Source of the DNA: Advenella mimigardefordensis DPN7
GTDB taxonomy: Bacteria; Pseudomonadota; Gammaproteobacteria; Burkholderiales; Burkholderiaceae_B
DNA: 64,000 bases
Assembly: GCF_000521505.1 (NCBI RefSeq)
Contig: NZ_CP003915.1
Span: 806,001 to 870,000, forward strand
Reading direction: 5' to 3'
Shown here piece after piece: positions 48,459-57,275 of this stretch. The first letter of the stretch is position 1; each line of letters begins with the position of its first letter. The position numbers and the translations under genes are program-made. The notes beneath the pieces were generated by a model. The model was not told the origin of the DNA and did no database searches. It saw only the letters and a list, made by a program, of their open reading frames with translations.

Positions 48459-50510
48459 GTGCAAGTCAGCTGGGTTCGTGTCGTTTTGGATATTCCCCGA
48501 CAGGACGCGTTCGACTATCGATGCGAGCACCCGGTGCAAATAGGGCAGCGTGTCATTGTGCCTTTTGGTTCACGACAACTCATTGGCGTCGTCATCGAGT
48601 TACTGCCCGCGCCGGCGCTTGATCCAGACCAGATCCGCGATGTAGAGCAGGTGCTGGACGATCTTCCGGCGTTTTCTGCTTCCTGGCTGGCTCTGGCTCA
48701 GTTCGCCTCGCGCTACTATCAGCGTTCACTGGGAGAGGTGATCCTGCCGGTGCTGCCCAACGGATTGAGAAAGCCGACTGCTTATCTGGGTAAGCGTTCT
48801 GCTGGAGGGCCGGTGGCCAGGGCCGATAGAAAAAAGCGCAGCGCACCCGCAACGGTTGTACCTTCCCCAATCGTGTTGAACGCCCAGCAGCAACAGGCTG
48901 TGCAGCAAATATGCGAGTCGGACGGCTATGCTGCCTATCTATTGCATGGCGTAACCGGCAGCGGTAAAACAGAGGTCTACCTGCACGCGGCACTTACGTT
49001 CCTGCAGCGTGGCCAGCAAATTCTGATGCTGGTGCCGGAAATTAATCTGACTCCGCAACTGGAGACTGCCGTCCGGGCGCGGTTTGCCGATCTGGTGGCT
49101 CCAGAGGAAATCGCCGTATTTCACAGCGGTCTGGCCGATGGCGAGCGGCTCAAGGCCTGGGCAGATGCCCAGCGTGGCAAACTCAAGGTGCTGCTGGGTA
49201 CGCGCATGGCTATTTTTGCACCACTGGATAATCCAGGCCTGATCATTGTGGATGAAGAACACGATGCTTCGTACAAGCAACAAGAGGGCTTGCGTTATTC
49301 TGCGCGTGATCTGGCCGTGTGGCGCGCACATCAAGCGGGCATCCCGCTAATACTGGGATCGGCAACGCCTTCTCTGGAAACCTGGCATCATGCGCTGAGT
49401 GGCCGCTACACTCGATTGAGCCTGGAGCAGCGTGCCAAAACCCGCTTTCTGCCCGATATTCGTCTTGTCGATACACGCAAGGCCAAGCTGAACCAGGGGT
49501 TCGAGCCGGGCGTGCTGGAGGCGATCCGCACCCGGCTCGAGCGTGGCGAGCAGTCTATGGTGTTTCTGAATCGTCGCGGCTATGCCCCCGTCATGCATTG
49601 CGCGGCTTGCGGCTGGGTCAGCCAGTGTCCGCGGTGCTCGGTGCATACGGTACTGCATCGTACGCCAGGCAGTGGCTATCAGCTGCAATGTCACCACTGC
49701 GGTTTTCAGAGCCGGGTGCCGTCCATCTGCCCCGATTGCGGCAACCAGGACCTGCAGCCGCTGGGGCGTGGCACGCAAAGGGTAGAGGAGTTCCTGCAGG
49801 ACATCTTTCCTGCGGCACGGATCCAGCGTATTGATGCGGACAGCACGCGACTGAAGGGGAGTGCACTGCGGCTATTCGATGAAGTGCACACCGGCAATAT
49901 TGATATTCTGGTGGGTACGCAAATGGTCGCAAAGGGCCATGACTTCAAACGTCTTGGTCTTGTGGCCGTGCTTAACGCCGATTCCATGCTGTTTTCTGCT
50001 GATTTTCGTGCTCCGGAGCGCCTGTTTGCGCAATTGCTGCAAGTGGCCGGCCGGGCAGGGCGTCATGCGGAAGGCGGCGAGGTGTTGATTCAAACCGGCT
50101 ATCCCGATCATACGGTCTATCAGACTCTCCTGAACAACGACTTTCCGGCCTTTGCCGACGACTTGCTGGCTGAACGCCAGGACACCGGCTTGCCGCCCTT
50201 TACCTTTCAGGCCCTGATCACCGCGGAAGCCAAAAGCGTACAACGGGCGCTGGCGTTTCTTCAGGAAATCCGGGAACAGGCTGCTACGGTTCTGGCCGAC
50301 GAAGGCGAGCCCGACGCGGTATGTCTTTACGATCCGGTTCCCTTGAGGATTCTGCGGGTCGCTCACGTTGAGCGGGCGCAATTGCTGATAGAGTCGGCAT
50401 CAAGGCCCGCGTTGCAGCGTTTTCTGCAGCAGTGGCTGCCGCAGGTGCAAGCAATCGGACAGAAGCAGCGCATGCGTTATTTCATTGAAGTCGACCCACT
50501 GGAAATCTAG
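48459..50510 (+). CDS. priA: primosomal replication restart helicase PriA
   Basis: A 683-residue superfamily 2 helicase that reloads the replisome at stalled forks. The N-terminal DNA-binding domain is followed by Walker A GVTGSGKTE and Walker B DEEHD. A double zinc site is inserted: cysteines in CAACGWVSQCPRC and CHHC...CPDC. The helicase C-terminal motifs GTQMVAKGHDF and QVAGRAGR are complete. The start is a GTG preceded by AGGAAA. rep follows three bases later, so two restart helicases are one transcription unit. Confidence 0.96.
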   Translation: MQVSWVRVVLDIPRQDAFDYRCEHPVQIGQRVIVPFGSRQLIGVVIELLPAPALDPDQIRDVEQVLDDLPAFSASWLALAQFASRYYQRSLGEVILPVLPNGLRKPTAYLGKRSAGGPVARADRKKRSAPATVVPSPIVLNAQQQQAVQQICESDGYAAYLLHGVTGSGKTEVYLHAALTFLQRGQQILMLVPEINLTPQLETAVRARFADLVAPEEIAVFHSGLADGERLKAWADAQRGKLKVLLGTRMAIFAPLDNPGLIIVDEEHDASYKQQEGLRYSARDLAVWRAHQAGIPLILGSATPSLETWHHALSGRYTRLSLEQRAKTRFLPDIRLVDTRKAKLNQGFEPGVLEAIRTRLERGEQSMVFLNRRGYAPVMHCAACGWVSQCPRCSVHTVLHRTPGSGYQLQCHHCGFQSRVPSICPDCGNQDLQPLGRGTQRVEEFLQDIFPAARIQRIDADSTRLKGSALRLFDEVHTGNIDILVGTQMVAKGHDFKRLGLVAVLNADSMLFSADFRAPERLFAQLLQVAGRAGRHAEGGEVLIQTGYPDHTVYQTLLNNDFPAFADDLLAERQDTGLPPFTFQALITAEAKSVQRALAFLQEIREQAATVLADEGEPDAVCLYDPVPLRILRVAHVERAQLLIESASRPALQRFLQQWLPQVQAIGQKQRMRYFIEVDPLEI

Positions 50511-50513
50511 ATA

Positions 50514-52577
50514 ATGAGCAATGCACTGCAATCGATGAACCCCGCGCAGCGCGAGGCCGTACTGTACCTGAACGGGCCGTGTCTGGTATTGGCAGGCGCC
50601 GGCAGTGGCAAGACGCGCGTTATCACTCAGAAAATTGCCTATCTGATCAATGAATGCGGCTACGATGCCCGCGGCATCATTGCGCTTACGTTTACCAATA
50701 AGGCGGCACGCGAAATGGCTGAGCGGATTCAGCAAAGCGTGGAAAAAAAGCGCCTTAAGGGACTCACCATCAGCACATTTCATGCGCTGGGCGTGCGTTT
50801 TTTGCGGGAAGAGGCAGTATTGGCAGGATTGAAGCCCGGCTTTTCCATTCTGGACTCCACCGATGCGCTTGGGGTGATTCAGGAGCTGCTGGCAACCACC
50901 GACAAGGGCCGGCTGCGTAGCGTTCAGCAGCAGATTTCCCTGTGGAAAAACGCGCTGATTACGCCGGACGACTCAGAAAAAATCGCCCAGACACCAGACG
51001 AAATGGATGCGGCCCGTGTGTACCGTAGCTACGATGCAACCTTGCGCGCCTATCAGTCGGTGGATTTTGACGATCTGATTGTGATGCCGGCCACCCTGAT
51101 GAGTACCAATGATGAACTGCGGGAGCGCTGGCAGCGGCGCTGCCGCTATATGCTTCTGGACGAATATCAGGACACCAATGTGTGCCAGTACCAGTGGGTA
51201 CGTTCTCTGACCGGGCTGCGTGACATGTTTACGGCGGTGGGTGACGATGATCAGGCCATCTATGCCTGGCGTGGTGCCACTATCGAAAACCTGGCCAAAC
51301 TGCCTCAGGATTACCCGGCACTGCGTATTATCAAGCTCGAGCAAAATTATCGTTCGGTCGCTACCGTCCTGGACGCAGCCAACCAGGTGATCAGCCGCAA
51401 TCCCAATTTGTTCGGCAAAAAACTCTGGTCTACACTGGGTCAGGGCGAGCCGATTCAGGTGGTGGTCATGGACAACGAAGAGGCCGAGGCCGAATCGGTA
51501 GGCATGCGCATCTCGGCCTCCCGTTTCGAGCGTAATGCCCGCTGGAAAGATTACGCTGTACTCTATCGTGGTAATCATCAGGGGCGCCTGTTTGAGCAAA
51601 CCTTCCGGGAGTTGCGGATTCCCTATGTGATCGCCGGTGGGCAAAGTTTTTTCGATAAGGCCGAGGTCCGCGATATTATTGCCTACCTGCGTATTGTCGC
51701 CAATGAAGAAGATGATCCGGCATTTATTCGTGCAGTGACCACGCCAAAACGCGGAGTGGGGCAAGCCAGTCTGACGGCGCTCGGAGATACGGCCACGCAG
51801 CTCAATTGTTCACTGTTCGATGCCGTTCACGATGAACTGGCCGCTACGCGGATCGCCCCCCGTCAGCTTGAGCCCCTGAAGGTGTTTGTTGATTTCATTC
51901 GCAATATACAGTGGCGTTCCGGGCGTGGCAGGACCGATGGCGGTGCCGCGACCCCGGCCGAAGGTGCAACCGAGCTACTCGATGAGTTGATGAAATACAT
52001 CGATTATGAACGTTATTTATATGACACCCAGGAAGAGCGCGCGGCGCAATCGCGCTGGCAGAACGTACTTGAGCTGACCAACTGGCTTAAGCGTAAGGCG
52101 CAGGAAGATGGCCTGACGCTGGCGCAACTGGTTCAGCATATTGCGCTGATCACCATGCTGGAACGCAGCGAAGACGACGAAGATCCTGATGCCGTACGGC
52201 TCACAACCATCCATGCTTCAAAGGGGCTGGAATATCCTTACGTACACATGGTTGGGGTAGAAGAGGGCTTGTTGCCCCATTTTGGCAAAGATGATGAGTA
52301 TGGCGATGCGAACAAGGATGCCGAAGCGCTGGAAGTGCGCATTCAGGAAGAGCGCCGCCTCATGTATGTGGGCATTACCCGGGCGCAATTTCATCTGACA
52401 TTAACCTGGTGCAAGAAGCGACGCAAGGCTCGCGAAGACCTGATTCGCGAACCATCGCGGTTTATCAGTGAAATGGGTCTGGAAACCGGCGTAAAAACGG
52501 TGGTGGATCCGTTCAGCGGTATGACACCCAAGGAACGGCTGGTGCGGCTCAAAGAGATGTTGCAGAAAAAGGGGTAG
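50514..52577 (+). CDS. rep: ATP-dependent DNA helicase Rep
   Basis: A 687-residue UvrD/Rep superfamily 1 3'-5' helicase that clears proteins ahead of forks and helps PriC-type restart. Motif I is GAGSGKTRV, motif II DEYQDTN, motif III GDDDQAIYAWRGA, motif V TIHASKGLEY and motif VI GITRAQ. The length is close to E. coli Rep (673), and the last 40 residues are the Rep-like tail. It starts three bases after the priA stop. Confidence 0.94.
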   Translation: MSNALQSMNPAQREAVLYLNGPCLVLAGAGSGKTRVITQKIAYLINECGYDARGIIALTFTNKAAREMAERIQQSVEKKRLKGLTISTFHALGVRFLREEAVLAGLKPGFSILDSTDALGVIQELLATTDKGRLRSVQQQISLWKNALITPDDSEKIAQTPDEMDAARVYRSYDATLRAYQSVDFDDLIVMPATLMSTNDELRERWQRRCRYMLLDEYQDTNVCQYQWVRSLTGLRDMFTAVGDDDQAIYAWRGATIENLAKLPQDYPALRIIKLEQNYRSVATVLDAANQVISRNPNLFGKKLWSTLGQGEPIQVVVMDNEEAEAESVGMRISASRFERNARWKDYAVLYRGNHQGRLFEQTFRELRIPYVIAGGQSFFDKAEVRDIIAYLRIVANEEDDPAFIRAVTTPKRGVGQASLTALGDTATQLNCSLFDAVHDELAATRIAPRQLEPLKVFVDFIRNIQWRSGRGRTDGGAATPAEGATELLDELMKYIDYERYLYDTQEERAAQSRWQNVLELTNWLKRKAQEDGLTLAQLVQHIALITMLERSEDDEDPDAVRLTTIHASKGLEYPYVHMVGVEEGLLPHFGKDDEYGDANKDAEALEVRIQEERRLMYVGITRAQFHLTLTWCKKRRKAREDLIREPSRFISEMGLETGVKTVVDPFSGMTPKERLVRLKEMLQKKG

Positions 52578-52739
52578 AATGTAAGCCCTTGGCGGTCAGG
52601 GCGGGGTAGCTTGCCTGACTATTGGCAGGCTAGTGCGTGACCTGCGTCGGGCTGCACGGATGGCCGAATCCGGGAATCAATAACATCTGACATACAGGCC
52701 GGCGGCGGTCACATAATTTGAATATGGAGTAACTGGAAA

Positions 52740-53963
52740 ATGACACAGCGTATGGCGCCATTGGCGAACATCAGGGTACTTGATCTGACACGCGTTCTGG
52801 CGGGTCCATGGTGTACCCAGAATCTGGCCGATCTGGGCGCTGACGTCATCAAGGTGGAACGCCCAGGTAGCGGTGACGATACACGTGGCTGGGGGCCTCC
52901 CTACCTGAAGGATCAACACGGGGAAGACACCAGCGAAGCGGCTTACTATTTGTCTGCGAATCGCAATAAACGCTCACTGGCGCTTGATTTCACCACCGAT
53001 GCGGGGCGCGAGGTTATCCTTGCGCTGGCGGCAAAAGCCGATATTGTCGTGGAAAATTATAAAGTGGGCGGTCTGAAAAAATACGGGCTTGACTATGCCA
53101 GTCTCAAACAGATCAACCCACGGCTTATTTATTGTTCTATTACCGGATTCGGGCAAACAGGGCCGTATGCCACCCGGCCGGGTTATGACTATATTATCCA
53201 GGGCATGGGTGGTCTCATGAGCATTACCGGGGAGCACGACGATCTGCCCGGTGGCGGTCCCCAGAAGGCCGGCGTGGCGGTAGCGGACCTGATGACCGGC
53301 ATGTATGCCAGCGTTGCCATTCTGGCTGCACTGAATGAGCGTCACAGCAGCGGTCTGGGGCAGTATATTGATATGGCGCTGCTCGATTGCCAGGTGGCCA
53401 TGCTGGCCAATCAGAACCTCAATTACATGACATCCGGCAAAGCGCCAAAACGCGCCGGCAATGCGCATCAGAATCTGGTGCCCTATCAGGTATTCGCAGT
53501 TGAAGATGGCCACCTTATTCTGGCGGTTGGCAACGATACGCAATTTGCCGCGTTTTGTCGCCTGATCAATATGCCGGAACTGGCTGAAGATGAACGCTAC
53601 CGAAAAAATGCCGGTCGGGTCATGAACCGCGATTCGCTCATTCCTTTGCTGGCATCGGTCATGAAAACCCGTAAGCGTGATGTCTGGCTGGCCGATCTTG
53701 AAGCCAGCAATATTCCGGCAGGGCCGATTAATACGATCGATCAGGTTTATGCAGATCCGCAAGTCATTGCGCGTCAACTGAAGCTGGAACTCCCACATCC
53801 CGCAGCGGGGGCAACACCGATGACGGCCAGCCCCTTGCGTTTTTCCGACACGCCCATTCAGTATCGTCATGCGCCTCCTATGCTGGGTCAGCATTCCGAG
53901 GAGATTCTTCGGGAGGAGCTAGGCTGGAGTGATGAGCAAATTGCCGCGTTGCTGGGCAAGTAG
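52740..53963 (+). CDS. CaiB/BaiF (class III) CoA-transferase
   Basis: A 407-residue interlocked-dimer CoA-transferase. The N-terminus PLANIRVLDLTRVLAGPWCTQNLADLGADVIKVE is diagnostic. The catalytic Asp lies in VADLMTGMYA. Such enzymes activate carboxylic acids (formate/oxalate, carnitine, aromatic acids) by moving CoA. No partner dehydrogenase or hydratase adjoins. It sits alone between rep and the convergent cytochrome gene. Confidence 0.9.
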   Translation: MTQRMAPLANIRVLDLTRVLAGPWCTQNLADLGADVIKVERPGSGDDTRGWGPPYLKDQHGEDTSEAAYYLSANRNKRSLALDFTTDAGREVILALAAKADIVVENYKVGGLKKYGLDYASLKQINPRLIYCSITGFGQTGPYATRPGYDYIIQGMGGLMSITGEHDDLPGGGPQKAGVAVADLMTGMYASVAILAALNERHSSGLGQYIDMALLDCQVAMLANQNLNYMTSGKAPKRAGNAHQNLVPYQVFAVEDGHLILAVGNDTQFAAFCRLINMPELAEDERYRKNAGRVMNRDSLIPLLASVMKTRKRDVWLADLEASNIPAGPINTIDQVYADPQVIARQLKLELPHPAAGATPMTASPLRFSDTPIQYRHAPPMLGQHSEEILREELGWSDEQIAALLGK

Positions 53964-54022
53964 GCGGTACGGCACGTGATCTTACGTGCCGGTTCGACAG
54001 CATAATAAACGTTATCCAAAGC

Positions 54023-54055
54023 AAAAAGCCCACTTATTAGAAAGTGGGCTTTTTT
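54023..54055. terminator. bidirectional terminator between CoA-transferase and cytochrome genes
   Basis: AAAAGCCCACTT and AAGTGGGCTTTT pair perfectly around ATTAG(A), flanked by A's and T's on both sides, so it can stop both converging transcripts. Confidence 0.9.
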
Positions 54056-54079
54056 CACTACGACCGAAAGGGTCGCAAA

Positions 54080-55150
54080 TTATTTCACTGCTTTTACCAT
54101 GTAATCAACAGCAGCCTTGACAACCTCGTCGGATGCAGACGATCCGCCTTTGGGTGGCATAGCATTCAGGCCGTGCAGGGCGGCGTCGTAAAGTTTGTCC
54201 ATGCCGGTTGCTATGCGGGCATCCCAGGCTGCTTTATCACCGAATTTAGGTGCACCGGCAACGCCGGCGTCATGACAGGCGAAACAGATCTGTTTGTACA
54301 GTGCTTCACCTTCGGCAAGTTTGTCATTTGCCGGAGCCGCGGCGGCCGCGCCAGCTGCTGCACCTGCAGCGGCTGCAGGAGCGGCACCTTCGGCAGGAGC
54401 AGCACCTTCAGCAGGAGCGGAACCTTCGGCAGGAGCAGCGCCTTCGGGAGGAGCAGCGCCTTCGGCAGGAGCAGCGCCTTCGGCAGGAGCAGCGCCTTCG
54501 GCAGGAGCAGCACCTTCGGCAGGAGCAGCACCTTCAGCAGGAGCAGCGCCTTCAGCAGGAGCAGCGCCTTCGGCAGGAGCGGCGCCTTCAGCAGGAGCAG
54601 CACCGTCACCTTCGGGTGCGGCCGGTTCCTTGAATGAACCACCGGAGTGGTTAGCGATGTAGACAACAGCGCGTTCCACTTCAAGATCGCTCAGGCTTGG
54701 GTCACCGCCTTTTGGAGGCATTCCGTTCAGGCCATGAATGGCGATTTTAACCACTTCAGCCTGCCCCGCTTGCAGGCGGGGTGCCCAGGCGCCGTTATCA
54801 CCAAATTTAGGTGCACCGGCAACGCCGGTGTCATGACAGCCCATACAGAGGCTTTTGTATACTTCTTCGCCGGTTTTGAGTTTTTTCGGACCGGCGTCAG
54901 CAGCAGCAACAATCACGGGGGCGGTGTTGTATTTGGCAACGGGCGCGATACGAGTGGCAACAGCTTCTTCACTCAGTGAGTCACTGCCCGCACCGGAGCT
55001 AGTGGAAGAGCTGACGACATTGACCAGCAGGATAATAATCAGTACAGGGAGTATGAACGCGAGTACGACGACAACGATCAGCTGTTTAGGCGTTTTGATC
55101 GGGCTGCTATGTTCATCGTGTTCTTCGTGGTGTTCTGTTTGATCGCTCAT
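54080..55150 (-). CDS. membrane-anchored di-haem cytochrome c (c5-like) with hexapeptide-repeat linker
   Basis: A 356-residue protein. A histidine/acid-rich cytoplasmic start (residues 1-20) leads to a membrane helix (about 22-46). Cytochrome domain 1 has haem motif CMGCH (102-106) and axial M144. An Ala/Pro/Glu linker of 12 hexapeptides follows (185-256). Domain 2 has CFACH (289-293) and M331. The two haem domains are close relatives (both DTG/DAG...VAGAPKFGD and GLN.MPPKGG), so an internal duplication is evident. It probably carries electrons in the periplasm between the respiratory chain and a terminal oxidase. Orphan gene, ending at a strong terminator. Confidence 0.92.
   Translation of the reverse strand: MSDQTEHHEEHDEHSSPIKTPKQLIVVVVLAFILPVLIIILLVNVVSSSTSSGAGSDSLSEEAVATRIAPVAKYNTAPVIVAAADAGPKKLKTGEEVYKSLCMGCHDTGVAGAPKFGDNGAWAPRLQAGQAEVVKIAIHGLNGMPPKGGDPSLSDLEVERAVVYIANHSGGSFKEPAAPEGDGAAPAEGAAPAEGAAPAEGAAPAEGAAPAEGAAPAEGAAPAEGAAPAEGAAPPEGAAPAEGSAPAEGAAPAEGAAPAAAAGAAAGAAAAAPANDKLAEGEALYKQICFACHDAGVAGAPKFGDKAAWDARIATGMDKLYDAALHGLNAMPPKGGSSASDEVVKAAVDYMVKAVK
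54383..54598 (-). repeat. 12 tandem 18-bp units coding APAEGA
   Basis: Within the cytochrome gene an 18-base unit is repeated about 12 times in frame, giving APAEGA with two variants (APPEGA, APAEGS). Third positions vary little, mostly between GCC/GCG/GCT-type codons. Such arrays change length by slippage in whole codons, so linker length can vary without breaking the frame. Confidence 0.92.
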
Positions 55151-55370
55151 AGATACATCCTACAGGTCATTGCAATGTTAAATAATGGAAAAAAAGAAGC
55201 CAAATGACGCGTATACTGCCGGACCATGCCCTTTCCCCCCGGAGATGAAATTATAAGTAATGTTGGATTATAACGATTGTCACCCTGTTTTGTACTTGAT
55301 TACGCCCAGCAACAGGTGAAAGTGTCTTATTTTAAGCAGAAATTTACTACGCAAGTATCGCGTCCGGGGC

Positions 55371-55399
55371 TTACAGGAATCTTCACAATAGGGTAAAAT
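55371..55399 (+). promoter_or_regulatory. tRNA-Arg promoter
   Basis: TTACAG and TAAAAT are 17 bases apart, with a GC-rich AGCGG just after the -10, typical of stable-RNA promoters. The tRNA begins 18 bases later. Confidence 0.6.
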
Positions 55400-55416
55400 A
55401 GCGGACTTGGCTAAAT

Positions 55417-55491
55417 GTCTCCGTAGTTCAATGGATAGAATGAGAGTTTCCGAAGCTCTTGATACAGGTTCGATTCCTGTCGGAGACGCCA
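55417..55491 (+). tRNA. tRNA-Arg (anticodon CCG)
   Basis: A complete cloverleaf: acceptor GTCTCCG/CGGAGAC, D-stem GTTC/GAAT, anticodon stem AGAGT/GCTCT around loop TTCCGAA (anticodon CCG, reading CGG), T-stem ACAGG/CCTGT with TTCGATT loop, discriminator G, and encoded CCA (55489-55491). All stems pair, with G-T wobbles only. Mobile-element debris begins right behind it, so its 3' end is a likely integration site. Confidence 0.97.
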
Positions 55492-55519
55492 TACGATTAA
55501 ATATAAATAATAGTTGGTG

Positions 55520-55718
55520 TAAAGAATATTAGAGCTGCATGAGTACCCGGCTCTACCCCTGGCAAGGCGCTGAAGGCATTCCACTAAATGCCTCTCCCGA
55601 AACTTATTAGTCGGGCTTGAAAAAGAAAGTATAGCGTGGTACGATCGGTTCGTAGTTAGTGGTGGTAGGAACATCCCCACGTAAAAAACTCAAAATTCCT
55701 TGTATTTAACTACCCTAG
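55520..55718 (+). ncRNA. candidate structured RNA with a possible pseudoknot
   Basis: Four hairpins follow each other: AGAGC/GCTCT (55531-55554), AGGCATT/AATGCCT (55574-55593, loop CCACTA), CCCGA/TCGGG (55596-55615) and ACGA/TCGT (55641-55653). The loop of the second, CCACTAA (55581-55587), is complementary over seven bases to TTAGTGG at 55656-55662, which would make a pseudoknot. No open frame with a recognisable product exists here, and a terminator follows. It could be an antitoxin RNA for the broken toxin downstream, a trailer of the tRNA transcript, or chance. No tandem repeats, which most type III antitoxins have, are visible. Confidence 0.3.
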
Positions 55719-55746
55719 AAACCTCGACTTTTGTCGGGGTTTTTTT
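55719..55746 (+). terminator. factor-independent terminator
   Basis: AAACCTCGAC and GTCGGGGTTT form a ten-base stem (one wobble) around TTTT, ending in a run of T's. It lies between the candidate RNA and the broken toxin-like gene, and would also end the tRNA transcript. Confidence 0.85.
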
Positions 55747-55775
55747 GTATCAGTTTTGTATCAAATAGTCAGGCC

Positions 55776-56262
55776 ATGAAGTTAAAAACTAGCTAATTCG
55801 TTCTACACGGATAATCCAATAGTTAGAGACGCTCTGGATTTTGATGAAGCAACTCAATCCTGGATGCCTGGTGATAAGGTACGTGGGCACGGCATTGTGC
55901 AGATTCTGGTAAATGGTCTTGTATTTGCTATTCCTGTTCGCTCGAACATAAAACATAATGCCAGTTATATTTTGGAAGTAAATTGAGATCCGGATCGTGC
56001 GATAAAGGGAATGGGGCTTGACTATCAGAAGGTGATGCTGATTCGTGATGCTGCACATGTGAGTGACAAAGTCTTTGTTTTGAAATCTAAAGACGCCGGT
56101 AAGAAGTTACAAGGCAAAGAGGGGCACGTTACAAAGCAATTCCGTCGGTACGTAGAGCGCTATATTATAGCGATGCGTAACGGAGATAGTAGGCTCCTTA
56201 GCTACAATGAATATAGGTTTACGATGTTAATTAATTATCATAAAGAATTAGGGTTAACCTGA
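55776..56262 (+). pseudogene. broken gene resembling a type III toxin-antitoxin toxin (TenpN/ToxN-like)
   Basis: An ATG at 55776 starts MKLKTS and stops. If two A's are restored in the A-run near 55,785-55,789, the frame continues as MKLKKLANSFYTDNP and runs on to 55983, where an in-frame TGA (55984-55986) interrupts it before it resumes to 56262. The joined product is about 160 residues. Features include GHGIVQILVNGLVFAIPVRSN followed by IKH, then GLDYQKVMLI, and a helical end with QFRRYVERYII. The FAIP-RSNI-H and GLDY-KA/V pattern is what I recall from TenpN-type RNA-cleaving toxins; the match is from memory. The preceding terminator and RNA fit the type III layout. It is inactive as it stands unless recoded. 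Confidence 0.42.
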
Positions 56263-56335
56263 TCTTTCGTACTCAAAAGCTGAGAAAGTTTCATAAGAAC
56301 GAAGCCTGTGTGTGCAAGTCCCGCCATAGGCGGAT

Positions 56336-56628
56336 CACAGCGAATACAGCTACGGCTTCAGACCGGGCAGACGGGCGCATGATGCGGTGCTCGCCGCTCA
56401 GTCGTACGTGCAATCCGGTCGTCGTATCGTGGTGAACGTGGATCTGGAGAAGTTCTTCGACTGGGCCAACCACGACATCCTGATCGATCGCTTACAGAAA
56501 CGCATTGCTGGTGCCGGCGTGATCCGGCTGATCCGTGCGTATCTGGACAGCGGGATTATGGATAGCGGTGTGGTGATCGAACGGCACGAGGGCATGCCGC
56601 AAGGTGCGACCGCTCTCGCCGCTACCAC
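56336..56628 (+). pseudogene. fragment of a group II intron reverse transcriptase/maturase
   Basis: The frame beginning HSEYSYGFRPGRRAHDAVLAAQSYVQ matches the middle of LtrA-type reverse transcriptases and continues to NVDLEKFFDWANHDILIDRL (RT motif with the first catalytic Asp) and HEGMPQGA. Just after PQG one extra base shifts the frame; removing it restores GGPLSPL, after which similarity stops at about 56628. Both the N-terminus and the catalytic YADD part are missing, and no intron RNA domains were recognised. A dead remnant. Confidence 0.8.
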
Positions 56629-56719
56629 CTATTAACGAGACAATTAAATCTACATTATCAGTATGCCGAATTTGGTCGATAGTAAAAGAATCAGTGATAT
56701 GTAATTTCTTACTTATTGT

Positions 56720-57163
56720 TTATTTGGCTTTTTGCGCCTCTTTTTTCCTGGCTTTTCTCCGTTCGTACTCTGCCTTGCCGGAATCCAGAGCCGCTTGATA
56801 ATCTTCTTTTGATATGCGCTCGATTCTCGATTTATCGCCGGCTACCAATAGCAAATCAGTGGCCGCGTCATATGTGAAGGCGAGGGGAGTATTAGAAACC
56901 TTGAGCTCGTCGCTTGACGTACCTCTTGTGGCCGGAAATTCTTTGGCTTCGTAGCCACGTCCAAAGGGGCCTTCCCAAATGGTAATGGTCACGATGAAGC
57001 TGTCGCCGTTTGGGCGTATATGGAGCAGTACCGGAAACTTCGCAGCTTTGTTTGTTCCGGCGTCCTGCCAGTAGCCGGCGAATTTACTTTCTGGCTGATC
57101 GCAGCCGGCCATGATCGTCATAACCGCAGCCCCCGCTGCGGCCAAAAAATATCTGCGATTCAT
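56720..57163 (-). CDS. putative lipoprotein next to a conjugation gene remnant
   Basis: A 147-residue protein starting MNRRYFLAAAGAAVMTIMAGC, a signal with a lipobox-like MAGC ending at Cys21. The start at 57163 has AGAGGT upstream; a longer frame to 57232 lacks a signal. The mature part has no recognised domain; it ends in a Lys/Ala/Glu-rich charged helix (EYERRKARKKEAQKAK). It lies 112 bases behind the virB4 3' end on the same strand, so it may once have been a transfer-region lipoprotein (entry exclusion or pilus assembly), but it does not resemble EexN. Confidence 0.6.
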   Translation of the reverse strand: MNRRYFLAAAGAAVMTIMAGCDQPESKFAGYWQDAGTNKAAKFPVLLHIRPNGDSFIVTITIWEGPFGRGYEAKEFPATRGTSSDELKVSNTPLAFTYDAATDLLLVAGDKSRIERISKEDYQAALDSGKAEYERRKARKKEAQKAK

Positions 57164-57275
57164 AATTGACCTCTTTCTGTGAAACGCGAAAAGTGACTTG
57201 AAGTCGTCACTCTCCACGCGCGATTTTGACACGGTCCAAATACAGAGGCAACCATTTTGCAGGATCTTATCCTAC

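Noticed and set aside
52974..53894. Minus-strand frame of about 300 codons
   Set aside because: Antisense to the CaiB-type CoA-transferase and lacking a recognisable domain.
54383..54598. Tandem repeat considered as a CRISPR array
   Set aside because: Units are contiguous 18-mers without spacers and code an in-frame protein linker.
54044..54662. Plus-strand frames rich in Gly/Ser/Arg or Ala/Pro through the cytochrome repeat
   Set aside because: They are the complement of the 18-bp tandem repeat of the cytochrome gene, which has clear haem motifs on the other strand.
55280..55680. Two minus-strand open frames across the tRNA region, containing GIEPVSRASETLILSIELR-like and RQESNLYQELRKLSFYPL-like sequences
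   Set aside because: They are antisense translations of the tRNA-Arg gene. Such pieces recur in databases as spurious proteins; there is no independent support.
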